DNA from: Ohessyouella blattaphilus
GTDB taxonomy: Bacteria; Bacillota; Clostridia; Lachnospirales; Lachnospiraceae
Direction of reading: 5' to 3'
Length of the DNA: 64,000 bases
Assembly: GCF_024721265.1 (NCBI RefSeq)
Contig: NZ_JAMXOC010000003.1
Span: 114,700 to 178,699, forward strand
Shown: positions 55,295 through 63,488 of the stretch, piece after piece
Position numbering within the stretch: position 1 is the first letter of the stretch
Layout: each line of letters begins with the position of its first letter
Made by a program: the position numbers and the translations under genes
Notes under the pieces: generated by a model
The model's database searches: none
What the model was told of the DNA's origin: nothing
Seen by the model: the letters and a program-made list of their open reading frames with translations, nothing else

Positions 55295-56982
55295 TTTCTA
55301 ATAAATACCTCGATTGTTCGTTCTGGAAGTAAGGTCTTCCGTTGTTCTTTTAGTAATTCTGGTTTGTCGAAGATACCCTCTTTCGTAGACGCTACCCGGT
55401 ACCATTTCTTTCCCTGGTTCGTGCTAGGAAGAGCAAACTCGTGGCTAATCCAGTGCATATTATAAGCCACAAAGCATTCGCTACTGGCCTCTTCATTACC
55501 CCGGTAATAAATCCCCAGAATGCGACTAGCAATTTCTAAAGGAGCTTGCCAAGCGCTTTCTCCGTGATAAGATACATCGGGAATTCCCCTACTACTCACA
55601 TCCATCCCCAGAAGTTCTTCTTTTGCATGGAGTGTTTTATACTTCTTTCGCATCGCGATTAAGCTTTTTACAAAAGTAACTAGCTCGCGATTCTTCTTTT
55701 CAAGCCGCCAGTCGAGCCAGCTAATCTCATTATCCTGGCAATATACATTGTTGTTGCCTTTCATAGTATTGCCAAATTCATCACCCGCTAAAAGGCAAGG
55801 AATTCCTTGAGACAGAAACACTAAAAACAGAGCATTCTTTACCTGATTCGTGCGTAGCGCCAATACGCTTTTCTTCCGCGTAGGACCTTCAGCACCGCAG
55901 TTCCAGCTATAATTGTAGTCTGGCCCATCGGTGTTATTCTCACCGTTGGCCTCGTTATGCTTGCCATCATATGATACCAAATCCTGTAGGGTAAACCCAT
56001 TATGGTTAGCAATATAATTATAGGTACCACTCCCTCGCAGGCTCCTCGTAATACAGCGTGCTGTCTCGCCTACCATCCCTTCGTCACCCTTTAAAAATCT
56101 TCGCATGGTGTTCTGAAACGTAAGGTCGTGATACAAGATGCGCGTCTTTGTCAGTACTGGATCTGCTCTAAGCTCATCGATCGATATAAGAGCTGGGTTA
56201 AGAATAAAACCATCCACATGGTATTCCATGGCATAGTAGCGTAAGCACTCGACGATAAGCCAAGGAGTTTCCTTTTCCTGGAAAGGCATTTCTACCACCA
56301 CTTCGATACCCACTTTATGACATGCTTTCACTAAAGCTTTAAATTCGTTAATACCGCTACCATTACTGGCATAGGCCGCTTTTGGTGCAAAGAAAAAGCC
56401 CTCGCCATACCCCCAGTAATTCGTATAGCGAAGATTTTCTTCAAAATCATAAATCGGCATTAAGTGAAGCTGATTTATCCCCAAATCCATAAGGTAGTTA
56501 AGCTTTTCGATAATCCCGATAAATGTTCCCTTATGCCGTACTCCTGCCGCTGCGCCTTTTGTAAAACCGCGGACGTGGAGGCTGTAAGCGATTAGCTCAT
56601 CTTCTGGAAGGTGTAAGGGGGCATCGTCCTCCCAGTCAAATTCTGGTGTCATAAGTAGCGAACGAACTTGTCCGCTTAAGGGATCACGTTGGCCTTTCCA
56701 CTCTTCTCTGCCAATAAGCCCCAGACTTCTGGGGTCAAGGAGAATAAGGCCATCCACCTCATAGTTATAACTTTCGAATTCGCTACACACACCTTCTAAG
56801 GCCACGCTCCACAAAGAACCAACCGAATTTTTCATTTCGATTCGCTTACTTGGGGTCGCTTCCCCTTGTTTATAAAGCAATAGTCGGCAGTCTGCTCCTT
56901 TATCAACTGATACTGAAAAATTTAGGATATCACCGTTTTTCCAAGTCCCTATGGGCAAGGGCTTACCTGCTAGTATTTTCAT
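55291..56982 (-). CDS. GH13-type protein that has lost its catalytic residues
   Basis: 563 residues resembling glycogen debranching enzyme/isoamylase (GlgX type): N-terminal CBM48-like segment (1-95), TIM-barrel region with YSLHVRGFTKG, NYWGYGEGFFFAP, and the GlgX-like KHNEANGENNTDGP and DEFGNTMKGNNN stretches. But region II reads DGFILN (Asn262 where the nucleophile Asp is expected), region IV reads NHNGFTL (Asn328 for Asp), region I (VVVEMPF) lacks D..NH and no Glu is found in region III. The fold is kept while activity must be lost, so a binding or regulatory role is likely. Start 56982 has GAGG; upstream ATG 57024 rejected. Confidence 0.85.
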   Translation of the reverse strand: MKILAGKPLPIGTWKNGDILNFSVSVDKGADCRLLLYKQGEATPSKRIEMKNSVGSLWSVALEGVCSEFESYNYEVDGLILLDPRSLGLIGREEWKGQRDPLSGQVRSLLMTPEFDWEDDAPLHLPEDELIAYSLHVRGFTKGAAAGVRHKGTFIGIIEKLNYLMDLGINQLHLMPIYDFEENLRYTNYWGYGEGFFFAPKAAYASNGSGINEFKALVKACHKVGIEVVVEMPFQEKETPWLIVECLRYYAMEYHVDGFILNPALISIDELRADPVLTKTRILYHDLTFQNTMRRFLKGDEGMVGETARCITRSLRGSGTYNYIANHNGFTLQDLVSYDGKHNEANGENNTDGPDYNYSWNCGAEGPTRKKSVLALRTNQVKNALFLVFLSQGIPCLLAGDEFGNTMKGNNNVYCQDNEISWLDWRLEKKNRELVTFVKSLIAMRKKYKTLHAKEELLGMDVSSRGIPDVSYHGESAWQAPLEIASRILGIYYRGNEEASSECFVAYNMHWISHEFALPSTNQGKKWYRVASTKEGIFDKPELLKEQRKTLLPERTIEVFIRK

Positions 56983-56995
56983 ATGTGACCTCTTC

Positions 56996-57997
56996 CTATT
57001 GCCAACCGTCAGTTCCATACACATCTATATTCGTACGATCTACCAAATATACCTTTTCTTTAATTTCTTTTTCGTAATCTTCCTTTTCAAGAATAGACTT
57101 CACTACGGAGAAGGTACTTTTCCCCATAGTAATAGGTGACTGAGCTACCGTTGCCACCACCTGAGAGCCCGATTTGGCAATTTCTTGCTTGATTTCTGGG
57201 GCACCGTCTATGCCAAAGATTAGCACTGACTCATTTCCCACTAGATTAGCAGCCGTCTTAACCCCCATTGCCATTTGATCATTCCCGCAGATAATGGCAT
57301 CAATATCGCTTCTAGAAGCTAGAAGCTCTCTTGCTTTTTCCAACGATTCCTCATAGTTACTACCACCATCGATGCGTTTCACTACTTCAAAACCTTTTTT
57401 TGCCCCAGCAAGTCCTTCCTCTAAATTGCTCATCCGGTAGGCCATGGCACTTTGGGAAAAGCATTCAAAGACAGCTATTTTCCCGCCCTCTGGTAACTTT
57501 TCGATTACCGCATCTGCGAGCAATCTACCAATCTCCTCGTTATCTGAGCCAATAAAAGCTTCTAAATAACTCTCCTCTTTTACCTTTACATCCACACCCA
57601 CAACTTTGATTTTCGCCTTCTTTAAAAGCTCTAAAGAAGGGGTAATGCTTTCATAGTTCACCGGCGTTAAGATAAGAATATCGATTTCCTGAGCGATAAA
57701 CTCCTCAATCTGAGCCGCCTGAGTGTCTACACTGCCTGCCGGATCCTTCACGATAAATTCATAACCGGCTTTCGTCATCTCTTCCTGGATAGAGCTTTCT
57801 AGCGCCTTATAAAAAGGATTGTCGAGGCTGATTACCGAAAACCCGATTTTAGGAGCCTCGGCTTCCTCTTCCTGAGGTTCTTCCTCTTTGACAACTGCAT
57901 TATCTTCATCGGTCCCTACACTCTTCTTACAACTCCAGATACTGGTAGCTAATGTCAGCAGAAGTAGGATGGCCATTATTTTTTTTAATTTACTCAT
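56996..57997 (-). CDS. Orphan sugar-binding lipoprotein (RbsB-like)
   Basis: 333 residues. Signal peptide with lipobox-like SIWSCKK (Cys23), an acidic linker (about 30-48), and a periplasmic-binding domain of the D-ribose/galactose type: KIGFSVISLDNPFYKALE, AAQIEEFIAQEIDILILTP, ICGNDQMAMGVKTAANL and FGIDGAPEI. No permease or ATPase is adjacent; the next genes are the GH13-like and DUF5662 proteins. It may deliver sugar or autoinducer-type ligand to a distant transporter or act as a sensor. Confidence 0.85.
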   Translation of the reverse strand: MSKLKKIMAILLLLTLATSIWSCKKSVGTDEDNAVVKEEEPQEEEAEAPKIGFSVISLDNPFYKALESSIQEEMTKAGYEFIVKDPAGSVDTQAAQIEEFIAQEIDILILTPVNYESITPSLELLKKAKIKVVGVDVKVKEESYLEAFIGSDNEEIGRLLADAVIEKLPEGGKIAVFECFSQSAMAYRMSNLEEGLAGAKKGFEVVKRIDGGSNYEESLEKARELLASRSDIDAIICGNDQMAMGVKTAANLVGNESVLIFGIDGAPEIKQEIAKSGSQVVATVAQSPITMGKSTFSVVKSILEKEDYEKEIKEKVYLVDRTNIDVYGTDGWQ

Positions 57998-58016
57998 AAC
58001 TCCTCCATCATGTCTC

Positions 58017-58046
58017 TTGACACATCTCTAACGTTCATTTTACTAT
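58017..58046 (+). promoter_or_regulatory. Promoter of the DUF1292 gene
   Basis: TTGACA (58017-58022, perfect), an 18-base spacer and TACTAT (58041-58046); leader of about 55 bases before the start at 58108. Confidence 0.6.
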
Positions 58047-58107
58047 ATAACCTTGCTTTTTTCCATAGCCTTTGTTACAGTAGAAAAAAAGAAAAGGAGT
58101 ACCCTAT

Positions 58108-58404
58108 ATGACTGAAGAAAACGAAAGCTTAGTAGTTCTCACTCTAGATAATGACGAAGAGGTTACCTGTGCTATCTTGACGATTTTTACCGTGGGAGAA
58201 TCTGATTACATCGCCCTCTTACCTCTTAATGAAGAAGGTGAGAGTGAATCAGGCGACGTATATCTATATCAATTTATCGAGAACGAAGGTGAAGAGCCAG
58301 AACTTAAAAACATCGAAGATGACGATGAGTACGAACTGGTATCAGATGCCTTTGACGAGTGGCTAGATGCTGCCGAATTTGATGAATTAGCTGGAGATGA
58401 GTAA
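58108..58404 (+). CDS. DUF1292 protein
   Basis: 98 acidic residues: SLVVLTLDNDEEVTCAILTIF, SDYIALLPL, DVYLYQFIE and EYELVSDAFDEWLDA match DUF1292 (YrzB-like), small proteins often near Clostridial RNA-processing genes, function unknown. Ribosome site AAAGGAG. Its 3' end overlaps the convergent helicase gene by 18 bases; its terminator lies within the helicase reading frame. Confidence 0.88.
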   Translation: MTEENESLVVLTLDNDEEVTCAILTIFTVGESDYIALLPLNEEGESESGDVYLYQFIENEGEEPELKNIEDDDEYELVSDAFDEWLDAAEFDELAGDE

Positions 58405-60219
58405 ATCTTGAACGAAACGGGAGGGCGATATCGCCTTTCCGTTTTTTTCTTGCACGTAGGTAATCACTAGTTTACGCTTGGCTCTCGTCATGCCGACGTA
58501 AAATAGGCGCCGCTCTTCTTCAATCGCTTCTACGCTACTGGCTTTACGATGAGGAATCACGCCTTCGTTACTCCTTAAGAGAATAACCGTATCGTATTCT
58601 AGCCCCTTTGCTCGGTGATAGGAAGAAAGCACTACTCCTTCGTTTTCAGAAGTCTGACTTTCATTCCTTTTGGCTTGCCCCATCTCCTCTGCCATTTGAC
58701 ACCACTCGGCAATCGTCGTAAAGCCTTTTGCTTGCTCTAGGGCTTCTTGAACCACCTCTTCTAGCTTGGAAAAACTAACCATATACTTGGCCCCATGCTC
58801 TTTTAAATAGTCCTTATAACCCATTTTATTATAAATATAATCAAGGGCTAAATACGGTGGCTTATCAGCAATCATCTTTAAATCCCAGAATAGGGTGGAT
58901 ACTCGGTTCACCATATACTCTTTATCCTGGTAATACGTTTCAATCTCTGCCGGGGTAAACGCCTCTGCTTTCACACATTGTTTCGAAAGATAGCGTAAGG
59001 GCTTATTCATAATCCGGTAAAAATGAACTCGCTTGTATTCTTTGCCCGCAAGACGAAGGTAGCTGAGAAAGTCCTTTAAGATAAAGTGGCTATATAGATT
59101 CGGTAGCGTATCTTTGTAGCAGATAGGGATATCCGCTTTTTGCAATAGCTCAGCCACAACTAAAGCTTCCATTCCCGTTCGGTACAAAACCGCAATCTCC
59201 TTCGCCGGCACATCACTAGCTAACTGCTCTTTAATCAGCGCCGCCACATACTCGGCTTCCTCATTAACATCGGCCACCTCTTGGACATGAACGGTCTCCG
59301 GACTCTCTTTTAAGGCCTTGATCTCCTTTTTGAAGCGCTGCTTATTCTTTTTAATAACCCGGGCAGCACTGCCGACGATAAACCCAGTCGAACGATAATT
59401 CACGTTTAAAAGAAGCTGCTTACACCCTTTAAAATCCTTAGTAAACTGCTCCATAATATGAGGTGTTGCCCCGCGAAAACGATAAATACTCTGATCGTCG
59501 TCACCTACGATAAAAAGATTGTTTTCCGGTAGCGCTAATAACTTAATAAGCTCATACTGAGCCTTGTTAACATCTTGGAATTCATCTACGAGAATGTATT
59601 TAAAACGTTTCTGCCAAAGCTTAAGCACGTCCTTTTTCTGGGTAAAGAGCTCGTAGCAAAGGTGAATCATGTCTTCAAAATCGATCTTCCCTTGCTTACC
59701 CTTTAGCTCCTCGTATTGCTCATACACTTCTTTTAAAGGGATGCCACTAATCCGAACCTCTTCTAGTTCTTCTAGGTGTTTGAGCTCGTTTTTCACTTTA
59801 CTAATCGCTCCCAAAAGACTCTCACCTAGGTCTTCATCGATGACTTCTGACTCAGGTATTTCCACATTCTTTAAAGTCTCGCGGATTAGTTCTTGCTTTT
59901 CAAATTCCTTTAGTAGAGCATCGCCTTTTATCACACCTGCCCACTTTAAGATTCCGTAAAATATTCCGTGAAACGTCCCAAAGCTAACACCGCCATAGCG
60001 GTAATCCGTCATTTCCTGAAAACGGTTTTTCATCTCCAGGGACGCCATTTTTGAAAAAGTAACGACCAGAATTTCTTCCGGTCGCACCTCTAGTCGTTCT
60101 ATCAGATACCCTACTCGCGCGGCGATGGTAAACGTCTTACCGGAACCCGGTCCCGCTAGGACCATGCAAGGGCCTTCGCCATACGTTAGGGCATTTCTTT
60201 GTTCATTATTAAAAACCAT
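58387..60219 (-). CDS. ATP-dependent DNA helicase, UvrD/PcrA superfamily 1
   Basis: 610 residues: Walker A LAGPGSGKTFTIAARV (about 20-36), motif II VDEFQDVNKAQYEL, motif III GDDDQSIYRFRGAT, and motifs V/VI SSYHRAKGLEYDTVILL and EERRLFYVGMTRAKRKL. Shorter than classic PcrA (about 720), so a UvrD-like helicase of unassigned role; the C-terminal SPSRFVQDLL is family-like. It precedes gltX by 11 bases in a leftward run. The last ~20 codons also encode a terminator for the opposite strand. Confidence 0.92.
   Translation of the reverse strand: MVFNNEQRNALTYGEGPCMVLAGPGSGKTFTIAARVGYLIERLEVRPEEILVVTFSKMASLEMKNRFQEMTDYRYGGVSFGTFHGIFYGILKWAGVIKGDALLKEFEKQELIRETLKNVEIPESEVIDEDLGESLLGAISKVKNELKHLEELEEVRISGIPLKEVYEQYEELKGKQGKIDFEDMIHLCYELFTQKKDVLKLWQKRFKYILVDEFQDVNKAQYELIKLLALPENNLFIVGDDDQSIYRFRGATPHIMEQFTKDFKGCKQLLLNVNYRSTGFIVGSAARVIKKNKQRFKKEIKALKESPETVHVQEVADVNEEAEYVAALIKEQLASDVPAKEIAVLYRTGMEALVVAELLQKADIPICYKDTLPNLYSHFILKDFLSYLRLAGKEYKRVHFYRIMNKPLRYLSKQCVKAEAFTPAEIETYYQDKEYMVNRVSTLFWDLKMIADKPPYLALDYIYNKMGYKDYLKEHGAKYMVSFSKLEEVVQEALEQAKGFTTIAEWCQMAEEMGQAKRNESQTSENEGVVLSSYHRAKGLEYDTVILLRSNEGVIPHRKASSVEAIEEERRLFYVGMTRAKRKLVITYVQEKNGKAISPSRFVQDLLISS
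58416..58450 (+). terminator. Terminator of the DUF1292 gene, inside the helicase coding region
   Basis: Plus strand AACGGGAGGGCGAT (58416-58429) pairs with ATCGCCTTTCCGTT (58430-58443), with two G-U pairs, followed by seven T. These bases also code for the helicase C-terminus on the minus strand. Confidence 0.8.
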
Positions 60220-60230
60220 AGACTTCCTTT

Positions 60231-61688
60231 TTATTTACTAAGTAATTCAATTGCTGCTTTTATTCTTTTTAACGACTCCTCTTTTCCCAGAACTTCCATT
60301 AGCTCCGTTGCCCCGCCAGGGGTATTCTGCTTTCCGGAAACGGCCGTTCTAAGGGGCCACATAACATAACCCACCTTGTACTCCTTATCCGTAGCAAAGC
60401 CCTTTAACAGTTCAAATAAGGCGTCGTTGCTGTAATCCGTCTGGGATTCCAAAAGTGGTAAGGTTTCTTTTAACACCTTAAGCGATGATTCTTCATTGGT
60501 CTTCATCTTCTTATGAATGTACATGGAAGTATCATACTCCGGTACCGCTTCAAAAAAATCCACCTGCTCTTCAATATCTGGAAGGATTTCGATTCGACTT
60601 TTCACCATGGTGGCAATCTTCTTTAAGTCAAAATCCTTTTTTATCGTTGCTTCTAAGTACGGCTTTGCTAAAGCAAAGAACTTATCAAAGTCCATCGCCT
60701 TTAAGTACTCGCCGTTCATCCACTTAAGCTTGGTCATATCAAAGACCGCCGGCGCTTTGCTTAAATGGCGGTAATCAAATACCTCTTCTAGTTCCGTTAA
60801 AGTAAATATCTCTTGATTATCCGTCGGTGACCAACCGAGTAAGGCCACAAAATTAAGCACAGCTTCTTTCACGTAGCCGGCAGCAATCAAATCTTCATAG
60901 GAAGAATGACCTAGGCGTTTGCTCAATTTCTTATGGTTCTCATCAGTGATCAAAGGGCAATGTACATACGTAGGAATTTCCCAGCCAAAAGCCTCGTACA
61001 GTCGATTGTACTTCGGGGCACTGGATAGATACTCGCTTCCTCTAACCACATGGGTAATTCCCATTAGATGGTCATCGATAACGTTGGCGAAATTATAAGT
61101 TGGATATCCATCCGATTTCATCAAAATCATATCATCTAGTTCATTATTAGGCACCTCGATATCACCGTAAATTTCATCGTGAAAAACGGTAGTACCTGAC
61201 CTTGGCATATTGATCCGGACTACATGAGGCTTGCCAGCGGCTAGATTCGCTTCGATTTCCTCCTTAGAAAGGTGAAGGCAGTGCTTATCGTACATCACGA
61301 TACCACCTTCGTCACCGGAGACGCTGGTCTTTAAGCTTTCCAAGCGTTCTTTATCACAAAAACAATAATAAGCATGACCAGAAGCAATTAACTCCTTCGC
61401 ATATTTTTCGTAGATTCCCTGAGCACTCCGCTCGCTCTGAATGTAAGGGCCCACGCTGCCCTCCTTATCTGGTCCTTCATCGTGTGTAAGTCCAGCATCA
61501 TCAAGGGTGCGATAGATGATATCAAGAGCATCTTCATCAAAGCGCTCGCGGTCGGTATCTTCAATCCGCAGAATAAAGTCTCCTTTTCCATGTCTCGCAA
61601 TTAAATAGGCATAAAGCGCCGTCCGCAAATTCCCCACATGCATCTTTCCTGTAGGACTAGGCGCAAATCTTGTTCTTACTTTTGTCAT
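60231..61688 (-). CDS. gltX: Glutamyl-tRNA synthetase
   Basis: Class I synthetase charging tRNA-Glu. 485 residues: [20 protein letters not shown] gives the HIGH-type motif (HVGN), and KLSKRLGH is KMSKS-like. The start at 61688 ([10 protein letters not shown]) has AAGGA upstream; an ATG at 61718 is too far upstream and rejected. Whether it is discriminating or non-discriminating (gatCAB-dependent) cannot be told. Leftward with the helicase behind it. Confidence 0.95.
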   Translation of the reverse strand: MTKVRTRFAPSPTGKMHVGNLRTALYAYLIARHGKGDFILRIEDTDRERFDEDALDIIYRTLDDAGLTHDEGPDKEGSVGPYIQSERSAQGIYEKYAKELIASGHAYYCFCDKERLESLKTSVSGDEGGIVMYDKHCLHLSKEEIEANLAAGKPHVVRINMPRSGTTVFHDEIYGDIEVPNNELDDMILMKSDGYPTYNFANVIDDHLMGITHVVRGSEYLSSAPKYNRLYEAFGWEIPTYVHCPLITDENHKKLSKRLGHSSYEDLIAAGYVKEAVLNFVALLGWSPTDNQEIFTLTELEEVFDYRHLSKAPAVFDMTKLKWMNGEYLKAMDFDKFFALAKPYLEATIKKDFDLKKIATMVKSRIEILPDIEEQVDFFEAVPEYDTSMYIHKKMKTNEESSLKVLKETLPLLESQTDYSNDALFELLKGFATDKEYKVGYVMWPLRTAVSGKQNTPGGATELMEVLGKEESLKRIKAAIELLSK

Positions 61689-61729
61689 TTTATTTTCCTT
61701 CTTTCTAAAATCTCTCATTACATTATAAG

Positions 61730-62182
61730 CTAACCGATCTTTCTCCGCCAGTACTCTAGGCGGAAAAGTTCTCTCGGAATCGGCACTACAAAGACAATGC
61801 CCGCCACAATCGCAAAGGCAACTTTAATCGCGTTAAGCCCCGACGCCGAGGCTTTATCAAGCTGACTCGTCACTAGATAAAAAGCCGTATTATAAACCCC
61901 TGCCCCAGGGATTAGCGGAAATATTCCCGGAACCAGAAACATCGTAATCGGACACCGCATGATGACCGTTAACCCTCTTGATAAAAGAACGACTCCGAGT
62001 GTTCCAAAAAAGGTAGCCATTGCTACAGAAGTATGGTGACTGGCAAATAAGTAGACGAGCCAACCAACCAATCCTGTCAAACCACACTGTAAGTAATATT
62101 TCTTAGGAACACAGAATAACACCGCAAAAGCAAAGGTTCCACAAAATGGGCAGATGACGTTTAAAAAAATAAAGTTCATCAT
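61730..62182 (-). CDS. Threonine/serine exporter, second subunit (DUF3815/ThrE C-terminal part)
   Basis: 150 residues with four or five transmembrane helices; [16 protein letters not shown] is the ThrE C-terminal-domain element. Forms the other half of a split exporter with the next gene, to which it is coupled by an ATGA overlap (62179-62182). Exports L-threonine/L-serine in characterised relatives; substrate here inferred. Confidence 0.88.
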   Translation of the reverse strand: MMNFIFLNVICPFCGTFAFAVLFCVPKKYYLQCGLTGLVGWLVYLFASHHTSVAMATFFGTLGVVLLSRGLTVIMRCPITMFLVPGIFPLIPGAGVYNTAFYLVTSQLDKASASGLNAIKVAFAIVAGIVFVVPIPRELFRLEYWRRKIG

Positions 62183-63399
62183 AGGGCAATCCCTCCCAAC
62201 AGATTATTAAAGATTCCCAGAGCCACGCCTACACCTACTGCGATATAGACAAAGACCAGAATTGCATCAATCATCCGCACCGTACCGGAGAGAAAATCGC
62301 TGTCAGCAATGTCTCTAATCGCATTTACAAAGGCTAGTCCCGGTATCAAGGGCATAATCGCCCCAATGGTCATGCCGCTAATGCTTAAGTCAAAAGGTAA
62401 TGGCAAACGGGTAATCAAAACCGCCAAACTGGTAATCAAAACACCACCAATGGTATTGAGAATCATTTTGTTAAATCCGTGACGCTTAGCGAACATTACC
62501 CAAAGGTAGAGAATAACAGCAATAAAGAAACAAGCGATGCTTTCTGGGATGGTGGAGCCAAGAAAATAGCCAAAAAAGCCAGCACCAAACCCTGCCGCTA
62601 GCATCAGATTTAACGGTCTAGGTGGTGGCATCTTCTCTATTTCATCCAAGCGTTCAAACGCCTCGTTAACATCCACCTGACCACCGGAAATCTCCCGCGA
62701 CAAGGCATTTACCGCCGCTACAATTCCTAAATGAGGTGACGCTAGCGGGACATTCTTCACCCTGGTATAAGCATCGTTCTCCCCATTTCGTACACTGATA
62801 AAGATACCGTGACTTAAGACAAAGGTGTCGATTTTATCTACATAAAAACGATTACAGATACGATCAATGGTCTCCTCTACACGGAAGATTTCGCCGCCGT
62901 TTTGCAGCAGGAGCTCACCTGCCTTTAAGGCCAAATCTACCACCCGCTTCACATTTACGGCCGAGATCAACGTACGTGTTAGGTATTCATGCTGAACTTT
63001 CCCGTAATTCTTCTGCTGATAGTAGCGCTCAAAATACGCCTGACTAATCGGTGCCACCGAAAAGCCACGCTTTTTGTAAAAGTCGACGCAGGGTTTTTCT
63101 TTCTTTATTTCTACGTACATTAAATCGCAACTATCTGCATAGACTTCGCAAATATAATCTAAGAGATGGCTGCCGTATCCTTGTCCTCTATCCTCTTCGA
63201 TGGTACAAAGATTCTTAAGGACGCATTTTCGGTTATTCAGCATAATCACCACGCTTACACTTCTCAGGATTTCATCTTCGTAAAGACCGTAAAGATTCCC
63301 CGCCTCTAAGTAGTAGCGCACATTGTCTTCAGAGCTGTCACCAATCATTAATGTATCGATATAATCTTCTTTATTCTCTGTAATTTTTTCAACTCGCAT
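62179..63399 (-). CDS. GNAT acetyltransferase fused to threonine/serine exporter subunit (DUF1212/ThrE N-terminal part)
   Basis: 406 residues. Residues 1-140: GNAT fold with the acetyl-CoA loop DRGQGYGSHLLDYI near 68-82. From ~150: the ThrE N-terminal domain (VDLALKAGELLLQNGGEIFRVEET, SHGIFISV) and about five transmembrane helices (265-400) with IGAIMPLIPGLAFVNAIRDI. No start codon occurs at the boundary, so the halves are made together. Starts at 63399 without ribosome site. Together with 61730-62182 it makes a split exporter; the GNAT part could modify amino acids before or after export, which is speculation. Confidence 0.87.
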   Translation of the reverse strand: MRVEKITENKEDYIDTLMIGDSSEDNVRYYLEAGNLYGLYEDEILRSVSVVIMLNNRKCVLKNLCTIEEDRGQGYGSHLLDYICEVYADSCDLMYVEIKKEKPCVDFYKKRGFSVAPISQAYFERYYQQKNYGKVQHEYLTRTLISAVNVKRVVDLALKAGELLLQNGGEIFRVEETIDRICNRFYVDKIDTFVLSHGIFISVRNGENDAYTRVKNVPLASPHLGIVAAVNALSREISGGQVDVNEAFERLDEIEKMPPPRPLNLMLAAGFGAGFFGYFLGSTIPESIACFFIAVILYLWVMFAKRHGFNKMILNTIGGVLITSLAVLITRLPLPFDLSISGMTIGAIMPLIPGLAFVNAIRDIADSDFLSGTVRMIDAILVFVYIAVGVGVALGIFNNLLGGIAL

Positions 63400-63405
63400 A
63401 CACGA

Positions 63406-63434
63406 ATTATAGCACTCGCCTACTTAAAAGTAAA
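63406..63434 (-). promoter_or_regulatory. Promoter of the GNAT-ThrE gene, probably leaderless
   Basis: Minus strand TTTACT (63429-63434), 17 bases, TATAAT (63406-63411, preceded by TGC), then six bases to the ATG at 63399. No ribosome site between. Same geometry and same hexamers as the promoter at 49457. Confidence 0.65.
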
Positions 63435-63440
63435 TCCAAA

Positions 63441-63476
63441 AAAGCCGGCAAAAAAGGGTGCCATTTTGGCACCCTT
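63441..63476 (-). terminator. Terminator downstream of the second grdD
   Basis: Minus strand AAAGGGTGCCA, AAA loop, TGGCACCCTTTTTT: an 11-base perfect stem followed by T-rich sequence. It ends the transcript of the second grdD at 63489. Confidence 0.85.
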
Positions 63477-63488
63477 TACAAACCTCTC

